Program-made: the position numbers and the translations under genes
Notes under the pieces: generated by a model
Database searches by the model: none
Seen by the model: only the letters and a program-made list of their open reading frames with translations
What the model was told of the DNA's origin: nothing
Assembly (NCBI GenBank): GCA_003439945.1
Contig: QVRM01006090.1
Coordinates: 1 to 64,000, forward strand
Origin: Dermanyssus gallinae
Lineage: Eukaryota; Arthropoda; Arachnida; Mesostigmata; Dermanyssidae
Length of the DNA: 64,000 bases
Direction of reading: 5' to 3'
Shown: positions 11,509 to 23,834 of the stretch, piece after piece
Position numbering within the stretch: position 1 is the stretch's first letter
How the letters are laid out: each line of letters starts with the position of its first letter

Positions 11509-11796
11509 TCAAAAGACGTCACCTGTAATGATATTCACCACATTTGATGATACTGAGTGCACCGTTGGCAGGGTCGCAGCTTTGGGAACATTTACAGCTA
11601 TTAGGCTACTGCTTGCTGCAGACACTTTTGAATTCGACTCTGTCTGCCCTGCTTTCCCCATCAGTTTCTCCTTCTTCCGCTTCGACTCTTCTTGCGGCTC
11701 CGCCTTATGTGTATTCACAGCGATTGCCCCTTTTTGCTTCGTTTGTACCGGGGCTCTATTGCCCGTAGCATCCACGATTCGCCGACTACACAGCAA
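11509..11796 (-). pseudogene. Possible ORF1 remnant of the 10-11 kb LINE
   Basis: A 95-codon frame, hydrophilic and rich in K, E, S and A (EPQEESKRKKEKLMGKAGQ), lies upstream of the RT remnants in the same orientation. Low-complexity charged linkers of this kind occur in LINE ORF1 proteins. No zinc finger is seen. The assignment rests on position and composition. Confidence 0.35.
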
Positions 11797-12099
11797 TTCA
11801 CGTAGCAGATGACTTTATAGCAAGGCCTGGCAGCCTGCCTCACCACACTGCAAAGTAGGCAGCTTCAAGAATTTCCAGCTGTTTCTTTCACGGGTGTACC
11901 ACCGTTGCATGTAGCTGTAAAGTCTCACTCAGCAAAGTCCATACTGGCGCTGGACGCTTAAGATACCAGTCTCACTTTTAATACAAGTACACCGACAGAT
12001 GCACAGACTCAGGAAGGAATTACCTGTACTCACATCTGATGAACCACACGATCATAGCCACTCAAAATATCAGAAGACACGCGCCAGACACACCGCTGC

Positions 12100-13375
12100 A
12101 CTCTATCCAAACCGAAACCGGATATCTCTTAGATATTGCATTATCAAGGCGGAATGGACTCAGTGGATAAAAATATCCTGATCAATATTCTCACACAACT
12201 CAATTTCGCTGAAGGTCTGATTGCATTTTGAATTCTTATTTAAGCGACAGGGTACAAGTCACCAGAAACGGCGACAATTTATCATCTCCATGCTCCCCAT
12301 ACCTCCGTACACCACAAGGGACCAGCCTCTGACCGACACTATTCCTAATATTTATTAACTCTCTTCTAAAGGCTAGTGAACTTAAGGCTATCGCTTTTGC
12401 CGATGACATTACTTTTCTTTGCCCAATTTCCTTACAAAATTAGACTAGCGATGTTGAGTACACAAACAGCCAGCTTACACTTATCTCAAATTGGTTTTTA
12501 AAACACAGGCTGTGTTTAAATATTAAAAAGACAAAAATGTTAATTTTCACTCCATGGTAAATATCAATAAGCCGACAAATAGCAATTAAACTCGAGAATA
12601 CTAATATTCAATACGTATTCGAATATAAATGCTTGGGTGTAGCCCTTGACCCATTACTGACGTATCGAAATCACATAAATACCTTAGTTACCAAACTTGA
12701 ACAGATTGTGCCCCAATAAAGCAAACTTAGCAATACTGGCGTATCCCTCAATGTGCTGTTGATTATAGATAAATCATTATTCCTCTGTTACATAACATAT
12801 TGCTTACCACTATTCGGGTCAACGTTTTTAACACTTACACATAAATTACAGGTTGCACAGAATAATGCTTTAAAAGCTATTTTTGGGCTGCAGAAGGGAT
12901 GAAAGTGTTTCTCATCTTCATGCTATTTATAAACTACTTGAAATACCATCACTTTACAATTTTGAATTAGGCATTCTTGCGTTTAAAAACTTCCGTGGTA
13001 TGTTTCCTCCAGGTTTATCGTTTCATTTTACATTCAACACCAACAGGAATCGAAACAGCCCACCCCTGAGAATACCCAGTACGTATCGTAACTATAGACT
13101 TAAATCGCCTGATATAGCCATGGCCAAAATTTGGAACACTCTCGATAATGAATTTCGGGAATGTGCATCACTTAAGTTATTCAAGGAAAAATGGCATCAT
13201 AAACTACACAATGAACAATGCCTCGATCGATAAGACATTTCAACGTTATTATTAATATATTATTATTAACTCTTTAGATAACTGGAATGACAAGTAAAAC
13301 GATGTCTAAAACACGGATGTTTCGTAAAGAGCGTGTGTTTGAGATAATAATAAACTGAACTGAAACTGAACTGAA
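12100..13375 (+). mobile_element. 5'-truncated CR1/Jockey-like LINE
   Basis: The plus strand carries an RT fragment that starts near motif A (DSVDKNILINILTQLNF, about 12140-12220). Motif B follows (TPQGTSL-PTLFLIFINSLL), then motif C (FADDITFLCPI, about 12400). Thumb pieces (ISNWFLKHRLCLNIKKTK, YKCLGVALDPLLTYRNHI) come next, and finally a C-terminal frame (12883-13233). The 3' side has AT-rich sequence and a short tail of GAACT-like units (AAACTGAACTGAAACTGAAC) near 13350-13372, which I take as the 3' end. Several stops and frameshifts are present. The YADD tyrosine is replaced by phenylalanine, a variant seen in active RTs. Confidence 0.8.
12883..13233 (+). pseudogene. C-terminal frame of the 12-13 kb LINE
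   Basis: A 116-codon frame with the block PPLRIPSTYRNYRLKSPDIA followed by KIWNTLDNEFRECASLKLFK. This matches the extreme C-terminus of many CR1/Jockey-like polyproteins (pattern R....Y......W N.LP...R.....S...FK..L). It ends in a proper stop about 140 bp before the 3' tail. Confidence 0.7.
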
Positions 13376-15400
13376 TGACCTGGCAAAAGGTAGAGACGAA
13401 GCATGGCATACTGTACAAGCCAAGACTAGGAGGGAGTGGGTCCTGATGAAATGGCCACTGTCATGCAGCGAGAAATCGCACAAGGAAAAGAGCTAAGAAG
13501 TATCAACCAGTAAGACTTTCTTCCATTAAAGAGCAGAATATGACCCGCAGAATGTACCTAATGTAATAAAAGCTGTCTTAGGTTCACTGTGGGTTTCCCC
13601 TGATCCACTTTCTAACCTCTCATTTTCGTTGTTTTGATAGGGGCCGCCTTTCCTTCTACTATGTTCTATCGAGACTGCAGCCTCAGTTCGTTTTTGCGTG
13701 TTATAACCTCAATGCTATTCTGTATTCACTTCTTTGCCCTTCGTCAGTCATATAGCAGTATAACGGGTCCGTTCTCGCAGCGTCCTTCCGTCGTTTGGCT
13801 ATTTGCAGTGCCTAATCAATGAGTCGCATGTTCTCTATGTTTAGACAGCCGAATGGAAACAAGTGCTCGCTTGGAGACTTGACAAAATGGCTAAGACGAA
13901 TCCCGCTCTTTTCAGTCACTTGACGGCTTGGACGTGGGTTTACCTATGATGGGCGTAGCCGCCCCTACCAAGGCTACCGCATAGCTCTGTGGTATCCTTG
14001 GCTTTCTTTCTTGTTTCTCGGAATAGCCTGTCCAGTGTGTGGACTCCGCCTTTTACTTGTCCAGCCTGCTTTCTCTCCACTTGCTTGCAGAGCATAGCCA
14101 CCTGTCGGAGCTTCTGAGCTGTGTCTCTAATTTCGAGATGACTCGCCCTGTGTTTTTCGATGAATTTTTGCAGAGATGCTTACTGTAAATGGCTGCCAAT
14201 ATGACTAACTGCTTAGCTCAAGGGTTCTCGCTCTTATTGTCGTCGGGCGGTGACAAGGACGCGTGCGCCGGCTGTTGCCCCGCAAACCGAGGCCGCGGTC
14301 ATCGACACCTCTACCGTATCTATGGTCGTTGACTCCAGCATATCAACGGTGCCCCTAGCCGCCACGCGCACTTCTCCTTACTATTCTCTTTCGAGCTCTG
14401 GGGATCGTGACGGTATACGCGGCAACGCTGGCCATGGGCCACTTGCAGGGTCCTTCCCTTGTCCCATCGGTCTGTATCATATCTGCAGGTTTTGTGACTT
14501 CCTGCAGAAAGGTAGTAGACTAACTGAATAAATCTTGTTTGTCACAAAACGATCCGGTCAATGAACCACATGATGTTTGTTTTTGTTCGTTGAAAAGGAC
14601 GGCGGCTCTGTAGGCGCCTTTTGAAATAGTCGCTAGGCGTTGCTGCGTAGGCGCTGTCTGAAATAGTCGCTTGGCGTCAGGATATATTAAGACCGTTCCA
14701 ATTACAAGTTGATGTGAAGCGGCGGGTGGTGTCTGAACTCCTAGATACCAGTCGATGTCTGTTATTTAAGAAGTACGTGAATCCCAGACATGCGTCTAGG
14801 ATCCTGTAAATGATCTACTAATTAAGTTTTAGCTCAAATTTGATAGCTGCAAAATAGCTCAAGCTTTTTTTGCAACGAGTCGAATGAATAGCTAGAATTC
14901 TGCCTTCACTCAGAGAGAGAGAGAGAAAGACAGTTTCACTCGGTTGAAAATCTGCGTTCGCTACAAACAGGCCGTAGAACTTAGAACTTAGTCTAAAAAT
15001 AATCCTCGCTCAAGTATTATCATTGAGTTGGTGCCCGTGTTGTTGACACCTTCGGTTCTACCTTCAATACGTGTATCCTGTCGGAGCGATTGGGCCTGTA
15101 GACCGCAGGACTTCATCAGCCAACTAATGTGCGCTTCTGGCCTCTCTACCTGACCCAAGTATATTGAAAATAGTTTAATTTTATTAGGTTGCTTTGTGCG
15201 CATTTCAACGACGTGTCGCTCGCGATATACGATCGGATCCCCCATCGGATGAGCGTGTCTCGGCATAGCAATAGACGCAACATACGCCAAAAGCTTTTTT
15301 GTATGTGTTGTCAATCAATTGATTAGCACGACTAGTATTACACTTTCAGGTTGTTCACATCGAACCGATCAACCCGGCAACATTGGCGGCCAAAACTTAG
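13376..15400. other. Unannotated stretch with minor repeats
   Basis: No recognisable gene. The 93-codon frame at 14250-14531 is Ser/Thr-rich without known motifs. A (GA)n tract lies near 14911-14930. Confidence 0.4.
14609..14682 (+). repeat. Two-copy tandem duplication, about 37-bp unit
   Basis: GTAGGCGC followed by TGAAATAGTCGCTAGGCGT occurs at 14609 and again, with a few substitutions, at about 14646. Nothing else is associated with it. Confidence 0.75.
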
Positions 15401-15419
15401 TGAGCTTGTTGTGGTTCAA

Positions 15420-15770
<351 letters not shown>

Positions 15771-16302
15771 TCGTTCTTGCAATATTGATTGTCGCTGTAG
15801 TCCCTACGGATACTTTTGCTGATGCTAGTTCTATTATTGCTGTGTTTCTTGTTGATTCAAACGCTGCTATTGCTTCAAATGTTCACAGTGGTTCTGTTGT
15901 CGCCACCGACTGTATCTGTCAATGCAGCGCAGATCATTCAAACACCTACGTGCATGCACAGCTAATATCGTAGTCAGTCGAAAGAAAAACAAATCGTCGT
16001 CGTGCAAAAGAGTGCCCGGCCCGACGCTGGCTGAGAGCAACGACGATCTGGCTGTGTTTGGCGCGGCGACAAATCGTCAGTTGTCTGTACAGGCGCAGGC
16101 GCAGCATGGGTAGCGGCGTCGAGCCGACCCGTGGTGGTGTTGGTGGTTGCGGTGCTGGAATGCCTGCAAACGCGACGCTGTCTGGCGAAACTGCCCGGGG
16201 CGATCCTAATTTCCCTCAGTAGGATTTAGTCGTTCTGCATTCGACGTGACGCGATATGATACGAGTCTACACGACAGGCCGCCCGCCGTTGGTAGGCTGA
16301 TA

Positions 16303-16348
16303 TTTGTCGTCGTCGTCGTTGTTGTTGTCGTCGTCGTCGTCGTCGTCG
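16303..16348. repeat. (TCG)n/(TTG)n triplet array
   Basis: A short run of TCG and TTG triplets about 550 bp after the main TTG array. The two may share an origin. Confidence 0.8.
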
Positions 16349-17434
16349 CCGAGATGTACGAGAGATGAACATGGATGCCGTTTTGGCTCAAGCGTTGCCG
16401 CTCAATCAATACGTTGGATTGCGGCCGTGATCGGTCTGCCGTCGCTAAATTGTCTGGGCGCCCAACTACTAAAGATTCGCCGAACCTCTGTAGGTCTGAG
16501 TGAATCGCAATGCTGTGTACACAAATATGTGTAGACAGAGAGACGCAGAGACAGGCTGACAGCCTTTGCGGATTTGACGATAGCATTCCGCGGGCAGGCA
16601 GGCGGGCGGGGCGATTTCGTCACCTGCGGCTACATCAATTTATTTTTCATATAGTTCAGAAATTAGTTTGCGCGTGAGAAACAGCGCTTGTAGGAGTGAC
16701 ACGCCTAACAGGTTGTACTTTCTTTTTCTATTGTCCTCAAATAGCTGCAGCAATATGCTAATACATCACTCCTTTAGGCTGCGCCAGGACGGCCTTGGAT
16801 TTTTAACGAGAGTCCTACTACACGCAAATGTTCGGTACGTCGTAGATTATTTCGTTCGATGTTATCATTGGCGCGCCGTTCGCGGGTGGCTGTGCAAGGC
16901 AAAACTCGAAACTGAAATCGCGGAGATCAAAATAATGGCTCTCATTAAAATGCTCAGAAGAAGGCTGTACTACGAGCACACTGTATTTGCCGGCGAATTA
17001 AAAGTACCCACCTGGAAAACCGTAATTTTGGTAAGCATTTAAGCTATTGTTGGATGGCTGTTGGGGAATGGATCTGCAGAAACGTTTGTTGCGAAGTCCC
17101 AGAAGCCGTAACTCTAAGATATGTATGTCTGCGTGCAGCGTATGCCATGTATATTTTAGATTACATTTTTTACCTTTCAGGTAAGCCTGCCAAGCCAGTA
17201 ATTTCATAGCTGAACAGTTGTGGTTTATGCTAGCATAGAGCATACACGCGAATCTGCTTAAAAAGTATAAGAAAACACATTTGGTAATTTCAAACATTAA
17301 TTCAAATCATAGTTTATTTACGTATCCTTCAAGGCAGACATCCGGCGAGTTTAACGAGAAAATGTTTTCTAGTTAGACCAGCGAGGTCTCTTTTTCAGCG
17401 AGCTCATGTAATATATTTTATTCTTTTTCTCCAC

Positions 17435-17552
<118 letters not shown>

Positions 17553-18823
17553 GTTAACCCGGTCGAATTAGAGGTTCTTGGGGCTCCACTTAGTCCACAA
17601 AGTATTTTCAAGACCTTAAGAGATAAACGCCGCGCGTTGCTACAGACACGACCTCGTCTGTTGGCTATGCACTCACAAGCGGCACTTTGTCTTTGGAGAT
17701 ATAGTCTAGGTTCCCCTAAATTCAACTACACACTACGCACTTCACCGACAAGCCAATGTCCCGACGCCCTACAATCGTACGACGACTCTACGAGGGACAT
17801 ATTGAGCGAAGTTCTCAACATTGACTTCACGGACAGTACGTGGCGAAGAGCAAGTCTCCCCATAAGAGAAGGTGGACTGGGTATTCGATCAGCAGCAGAA
17901 TTGGCTCCCATATGTTACGCAGCGTCATTATTGGAATTTGGCCAGCTGGCGGAGACGCTAGTTGACCCGAGTGCTCACCACCGGCTGTACATAGCTAAGC
18001 AGACGGCAGAGTCACTGGTCAAACTGAGATTGGATCCAGGCCCTTGGGAAAAACATACAACGCAGAGAGTGCTCGACAACTACAGATGCAAAGTCATAGC
18101 TCGTGAGATCATCGAAAGCCTTGAGTCTCCCACAGAGAAAGCGGTCTTCTTGGCCGCACGAGACACCTTCAGTGGCGGATTTCTCAGAGCTCTCCCGTCA
18201 CCGCAGCTCGGCACTATGCTGGACAACATCTCATTCCGCATGGTGTCGGCCCTAAGAATCGGCGGGCCGATATGCGAACCACACATTTGTAAGGCCTGCG
18301 GAAAACCAGTGGAGAATGATGGCCTCCACCCCTTGAGCTGCATCAAGAGCCAAGGCCGGGCCCCTAGGCACACCGAAATAAACGCAATAATTCAAAGAGC
18401 TCTCCGGAGAGCAGGAATACCTAGCATGCTGGAACCCAGACTTGGACTTCATGACGATAAAAGGCCCGACGGTGTGACCATTCCGCCGTGGGAAAAAGGC
18501 AAATGCCTGGTTTGGGATGCGACAGTATCCTGCACGGCCGCACCGTCTTATTTATGCCACAGCGCGACGGAGGCGGGATGGGTTGCCGAACACGCAGAAA
18601 AAGAAAAGTGGCGTAAATACAAAGAGTTAGAGCCTAGATACAATTTCGTGCAATGGAAACAATGGGCCCGGTCAGCAGAAGTACAAGGAAATTTATAAAA
18701 GACTTAGGTGATCGAATACGAGCAAACACCGGGGATATACGCGAAGACGAATTTCTGAGGCAGCTGCTTTCACTGGCAGTGTGCAGAGGAAATGCCGCGT
18801 CGATATTAGGTGCGATGGGCTGA
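17553..18823 (+). pseudogene. C-terminal half of RLE-LINE polyprotein (thumb, zinc knuckle, nuclease)
   Basis: An open frame runs from 17637 to 18698 (353 codons), with homology extending back to 17553. Residues about 1-60 are RT thumb (LLAMHSQAALCLWRYSLGSP). Near residue 218 is a CCHC knuckle, CKACGKPVENDGLHPLSC (C-x2-C-x9-H-x3-C). Near residue 276 is the nuclease core RPDGVTIPPWEKGKCLVWD (PD-x15-D). The frame then breaks at about 18652 (FVQWKQW instead of the expected FV...METMGP). In the shifted frame it continues as METMGPVSRSTRKF ... EDEFLRQLLSLAVC to a stop at 18823. Comparison with copy A suggests a net small deletion at the break. The retained nuclease residues suggest recent death. 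Confidence 0.88.
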
Positions 18824-18908
18824 GAACAGATAGATGGTAACCATGAAATAACGAGGATACACATTCACACCTCACAATTGTATTGTCCTAACACATATTA
18901 ATGAAAAA

Positions 18909-18943
18909 AAATAATAATAATAATAATGACTAAAAAAAAAAAA

Positions 18944-18990
<47 letters not shown>
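18909..18990. repeat. (TAA)n tail of copy C
   Basis: A/T-rich run of TAA triplets interrupted by a short poly-A, directly after the conserved 3' untranslated end of copy C. Confidence 0.85.
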
Positions 18991-18992
<2 letters not shown>

Positions 18993-19097
18993 TATATGTT
19001 ATAATGTAGGATTGGCCGTGAGGAAAACTGTATAAACTGTCTAGCATGAATGCAAGCATTCCAATTTTTTCAACAAAAAACTATTTATTTGCGTCTG

Positions 19098-19175
19098 TGC
19101 AGTCGTCGTAGCGTAGTGGCAGCGTCATCGACTACCATTTGTTGGACCCCGGTTCAACTCCCAAGAGTGGCTAAT
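19098..19175 (+). tRNA. tRNA-like sequence, probably a tRNA pseudogene or SINE head
   Basis: TAGCGTAGTGGCAGCGTCATC resembles a tRNA D-arm with A box, and CCGGTTCAACTCCC is a B box with T-arm. A run of T follows about 20 bp later. The acceptor stem does not pair cleanly by eye, so a functional tRNA is unlikely. Confidence 0.45.
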
Positions 19176-20096
19176 TTTTAGTTGTTTTTTTTACGCCCAT
19201 TCGTTACAAGATATTTGGACATCTAAGACGATGCCGGTCGAATCTAGCTGCAGTAAGCCGCCTGGTAGTTTTAATATCTCCAGGCTCAGGGAGACACCAA
19301 TCGCTGCCCAAGCTGACGTCCCGAAGCCGGCTCAGAAGAGAGCTTGCAGCGCATCGCCTCGTGTATAATATTTTGATCCAACTACAGGTTCCGGAACTTC
19401 GGAAATCTCAGACGGAGGTGTAACACCAGGGTGTAAGCGAAATAAGAATTCCTCTGTAGAGTGCGATGAACATGCCAAATCGCTTACGTTGGTGGTGTCT
19501 AAGCGTGAACAGAAGGTTATATCTCGATAGCAACGTTAGTTGGACAAACCGAGAATGGAGACATCTAGCGGCCAATTCAACGCCTTCAAAGTGGTCATAC
19601 GGAGAATAGACCACTGAGGATCCAGCTTCTTAACGAGTTCGCTGACGGAACATTACTGGAGCTATGTAAGGCTATGCACTATAATTGTCCTGACTGCAAG
19701 ATGTAATCTACCATTAGCCAGTTCTGCTATTGGAGTATGTTGTATAAAACCTGCTCATACGATTTACGAAGGAAGGCGTCACTTGGCTTGTTAAAACCCT
19801 CAGTGCGACAGAATGTGTTATGATGCTCATGACCGGCGAAATGTATATGTCCGAGAGACCTGCTCACGCCCTTCTACTCCGAGTTTAGCCTTGCCCTTGT
19901 GGTGTAAAGCTCTGGGTTAGTGTCAGCTATTTTTGCCGTATACTCCTTAAGGAACTAGAGATACGCTAAGAGCGAGGCATAGCAAACTGCATTCTAATCG
20001 GCTGCGCGAGTAGAAGGTGGTGATTGACTAGCAAATAAACGAGTGGGATGCTTAGGTAATGCCTGTGAATCGATATATACACTCTAGTTCCTGCCT

Positions 20097-20700
20097 TTAT
20101 AGTCTGAGCCATGCTAGCCGGCCTGCGAGTCTGAATTTAGTGGTTTCCATTTTTCCGGTGTTGATTTCGAGGCCAACTTCTTCACATAAACTGCCAACAA
20201 AGCTACAGCCGTTGTATAGTTTTAGATCATCCGCGTACAAGTTAAGCCTTGAAGTCACAAGCAAGAACGACACTGCTGTCAATGAAGGTGAGATGTTCCA
20301 AGTCGGCGATAAGTGTGGCCCTGTTACGAGAAAGCTCTGCTGCTGTACCGGTAGGGGTAAAATAGGAGCAGATGAGCCGCACTCGACTGCTGGAAGATCG
20401 ACAGCCAATGTTTCAGAAGATATCAGGACGGTCACCGGATCGCAGGGTATTTGGGCTTCGATTAAGGACAGAACATCTCCTCTGGACTAGGACATTTCAA
20501 TCCTTGCAAAAGACCTCAACTTAGCCATTGGCAGTTCACACACCTTATAGCTCCATCGTCAGCCAGGTTTTATTTATGAAGGCAATGTCGATTTTCAGAG
20601 CTATCATACTTAGTCAGACAGTCGATTGCATCAGGTTTTTCCAAAGAACGCGCGTTTTAAGGAATGCATTTCAGATCAGGGTATTTGTTATTTTATGGTT
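20097..20700 (-). pseudogene. AP endonuclease fused by deletion to RT motif C
   Basis: Reading the minus strand from about 20690, shifting frames give NARSLEKPDAIDCLTKYDS and IDIAFINKTWL, the endonuclease N-terminus. Known endonucleases have ...FITETWL, so the catalytic glutamate position holds lysine. Near 20300, RNRATLIADLEHLTFIDSS then VVLACDF corresponds to the VGDFN block. The next in-frame element, at about 20255, is NLYADDLKLYNG, RT motif C, followed by EEVGLEINTGKMETTKFRL. The deletion junction lies within about 20240-20260. Confidence 0.7.
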
Positions 20701-21140
20701 CATTGCAAAGATTTCCCGGGCTAGATTCATTATTGTATTTTCGTCTATGTAGGGGATGTAACGATTTCCCTGACACTCATATGATAGAATGGGAGTCGAT
20801 GACGTCACCACTTCTCAGATGGCCGGGAAACTCTTTTATTATAGCACCGGAATTCCAAATAGATAGGTTGTAAAGTTTTTGTCGGCATCGCTGTACAGTA
20901 TCTCCACATAGAAGGAGCTGCAGTGGAAATATTTAGTTTTGCTTTTCGTAACAACTACCGGAAATATTCTAGATGACGATAGGTGACGGTGGAGTTAATG
21001 TTGCCGAAGGCGCACAGTTTTGTCCATAGATGAACACCTTTTCAGTACAGAGACAAAGGTACTCGTGCGGTAGGATCGCTGGTTCTTGATCAGAATGGGC
21101 ACCGACGTGCACTACTCGGCGTTTCTAAGTCTACAAAAAC

Positions 21141-21312
21141 TTTCCAGGCTGGCTGTCAGCCAAAACTTAACATTCACGGGACTGCTTTTTGCATTGCTTC
21201 AAAGATGGACCCCCCTAATACAAATGTGCAACGGAGGGGCTCGAACCCGTGCACCTATGTGTCTCCTCCGGTTGCGAGGCGCAGGCGAATGCAGCGGCAC
21301 GCCACCGGGCAG
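21141..21312 (-). mobile_element. SINE family 1 copy nested in a LINE
   Basis: Minus-strand reading shows GGTGGCGTGCCGCTGCATT, GCCTCGCAACCGGAGGAGAC, the B box GGGTTCGAGCCCC, TTGCACATTTGTATTAGG, AAGCAATGC, AGTCCCGTGAATG and the palindromic end GGCTGACAGCCAGCC. It lies between ORF1 and endonuclease pieces of the 20-22 kb LINE, so it inserted after that LINE. Confidence 0.85.
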
Positions 21313-21461
21313 ACCAACTCGACGTCATCTGTGTTTCATCTTCTTCCAAGTCTCACTAGTTTCGGTTCTAAAAATGGCTCCGATTTCGATTTGGGGCCAA
21401 GAAGCGGTTCAGGCTGCGGCCACACGATAAACTTGTGGCACGGTTTGCCCTTCTACCTTGC

Positions 21462-21905
21462 TTATTTGGCCTTGACGTTTGTATCTGTTGAGACTGCAGC
21501 AATTTGTCCATTTTCTTCCCCAGACGGTCGTTTTTTATTTTCTCTACGTTCTTTTGTTATCAGCTGGTCAACAACTGAGTGTAACGTTTTCATTTGGTTG
21601 GTAAGATCATTCACAAGGGTGAGCACATCGGACTCTAGGTCCATATCGTCATTTTCGTTGTCGCCTTGCAACGGGGGACTCCAATTTGCACATTTGTAGC
21701 TGTTTCTTATCTTATCCTTTTTTGCTTCTGAATAGAAGTGTGGCGTGCACTTGAGGTGCACCCATAACTGGCACTCAATGCATTTCATCTGGGTAGCCCT
21801 TTCCATTGTCGAGTTGCAATTTGGGCAGGCGAGGCTATCTTTGGGCTTTTTTGTGTTGTTTGAGACCGCAATGTTTTGGCCCGAGTTTGTTTGTGTACGT
21901 GTCAC
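21462..21905 (-). pseudogene. LINE ORF1 protein with PHD-like zinc finger and coiled coil
   Basis: A 147-codon intact frame. Residues about 26-72 carry CPNCNSTMERATQMKCIECQ, then WVHLKCTP and a later C. This C-x2-C...C-x2-C-x4-H-x2-C spacing is that of the PHD-like fingers found in ORF1 of CR1/Jockey-like LINEs. The following acidic stretch (NENDDMDLE) and a heptad-like segment (VLTLVNDLTNQMKTLHSVVD) look like a coiled coil. ORF1 proteins bind element RNA. The frame ends in DTNVKAK without the rest of ORF1, about 150 bp before a SINE insertion. Confidence 0.7.
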
Positions 21906-22264
21906 CCTTTGTATATGTGCATGTTGATATTATGGGATCGGGCGGAAATCGACTCCGAGGCACGGCCATAACCTAGATACCGCGAAAAACAGTCAAGTGT
22001 GTCTGGCAGAGTATCAAGTGACACAGCAACCGGTGAGGCTTCACGGAGAGCGTTCACCGCGCAAAAGTTGTTCCGAAACATTGTTGCTTCAGGCTGCTTC
22101 GGAGAAAGGCACCGCTTGGGAGGTACGCGGTTACACAAAGAAGCTCGTGTGCAAGAAATACCACCTTACAGACACTACAAACAAAGACAGAGCGCACTTT
22201 TTGGACAAGAGAGCCGCGGAGACGGTCGGTCTACTTGACCGTAAGAAAAGGAACCGAAAGATAA

Positions 22265-22289
22265 ATATATATATATATATATATATATA
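22265..22289. repeat. (TA)n microsatellite
   Basis: About 25 bp of TA dinucleotides. Confidence 0.9.
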
Positions 22290-22350
22290 GCCCTTGCCAC
22301 GTGCATGCTATCAGTCAAGCGGCCACGGATTCAATTCACTTTATCTCCCT
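22290..22350 (+). other. Weak tRNA-like 3' half
   Basis: CTATCAGTCAAGCGGCCACG followed by GATTCAATTCACT resembles an anticodon arm with a degenerate B box. It lies between two (TA)n tracts. It may be a SINE fragment; the resemblance is weak. Confidence 0.25.
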
Positions 22351-22428
22351 TCGCATATTTACATACAATAACTTAAGAACTTTCTGCGATAGATCTAGGA
22401 AAGCAGCTGTGCACCTGTAGATCGCACG

Positions 22429-22431
<3 letters not shown>

Positions 22432-22461
<30 letters not shown>
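22432..22461. repeat. (TA)n microsatellite
   Basis: About 30 bp of TA dinucleotides. Confidence 0.9.
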
Positions 22462-22463
<2 letters not shown>

Positions 22464-23834
22464 CAACGGCTGTAAGCACCCATAACCATAAATGCCAGCT
22501 GTGACCGCTCAAACAAGATTCAGAGCTTACGGAAATCGTCGGATGAGCTAAACAATAAACTTGTGCTCACATCGAAGATACAGCCTAACCGACATGCTGC
22601 CCATAACAATTCCCGTTGCAACAGTTGGTGGACAACTGAATGCCGCCAAAATGTCACGTATACGTGAAAGAGACGCAACCAATAGTACGCTTCGGGACAT
22701 CAACATTCACAATGGCGCGCGTAACGACCACGCTCCGGGCGATACAGCAAAGTAGGTCAAACAGTGCGTGCAGGGCAAGCAACGGGCAGATGTGCTAATT
22801 ACCAAAATTAATAGAGTGACATCTAAAGTTTGGTCCAGATGCGGGCATTCCCCAGAAAAAAAACCGACTGAAGTCATCATTTGTCTAAACTCACCACTTT
22901 GATGCGTGGTGAGGTGAAAGCATATGCCTATCGTATATTCAGAAACAATGCAGACGGGTCCGGGTCACTAAGCTGGCCGGCTCAATCGAAAGCATAACAA
23001 TAGCTTTCGTGTCGAGATAAAGGGGAATAACTTCAGAGAGCTATTAAACTACTCGGCGCGCAGCTGATCTAACCGGCCAGAATAAATCCGTGTTCGCGCC
23101 GTTCGAGAACAATGAAACCTATTCCAAATGTGTTGGCTTTAATCAAGCTCTAGCGGCAGCAGGACACGAAGTGCAAACAAATAGCCAAAACTAGTATATG
23201 TTTGCCTATGAAGAAGCGAAATCGCTTCGAGAAGGTAAGACAGCGTCTTGTGTTTTTAAGGTACAAACATGCGTAATTAGAGTACACACACACACACCGG
23301 GATGTAGGCTTTAGTGAGATAATTACGCCAATTGAGGGAGGCCAATGGTCTAAATGAAGCGTAGCCGCTTCCACCACAAAAGCTCACTTGCTATTGTGTA
23401 CGTGAAAAAAGTATTTAGAGATTCAACTATTGTTGTATCGATATACAACGTACGTCGGTTGGAAGTATAAAAACATAATTCCAACTTGCGAACACAGTAT
23501 TTTGGAATATCAACACGCCTAAGCTGGGACAGGCCTTGCAGCTTGGTGGCAGCGCGGTAAAATGGATATTGCTATGCCATCTTGCTAAAACAAAACGGAT
23601 GCATATGGATACTCCCAAAGACATAAAGCGCGGTTTGATAACGAATGCCATACAATTATATAGATACATTTTGAAAACAGTAACTACGCTATTTGAAATA
23701 AGCTTTGAGCGCAATGAAGCGGAAATATAAAAAAAACGATACGAGTGCAGATGTACGTGTCTAGAACACTAGGCCAAATATTGTGGCTTTGTGTAGTAGG
23801 CTTTGATAAAGGCATGAATTCAAGAGGCAAGAGA

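Larger units (their letters stand above)
10280..11850 (-). mobile_element. Decayed CR1/Jockey-like LINE with internal deletion
   Basis: The minus strand first gives an ORF1-like charged region (11796-11509, rich in K, E, Q and S). A segment NNVSGNGWTQVINKN follows, similar in style to ORF1 proteins of such LINEs. Degraded sequence and RT remnants come next: FRKACSMELAIANLY, then motif A-like SLDVSAA, then motif C VYADDTTSLF, then GLILLNETLRWHDHLDVVT and LTLYKMLIVQILGYG from the thumb. Motifs A and C lie only about 10 residues apart, whereas about 80-100 residues including motif B normally separate them. No AP endonuclease is visible. Multiple stops make it inactive. Confidence 0.7.
20070..21910 (-). 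mobile_element. AP-endonuclease LINE with ORF1, SINE insertion and internal deletion
   Basis: On the minus strand, in order: a PHD-like ORF1 frame (21905-21462), a SINE in the same orientation (21312-21141), degraded sequence, the AP-type endonuclease N-terminus (NARSL, about 20675), a later endonuclease piece (VVLACDF, about 20275) and an RT motif C (LYADDLKLY, about 20235) with following sequence. The endonuclease GDFN-like motif and RT motif C are only a few residues apart, so most of the RT (fingers, motifs A and B) is deleted. Frameshifts and stops are common. Its type is CR1/Jockey-like. Confidence 0.75.
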
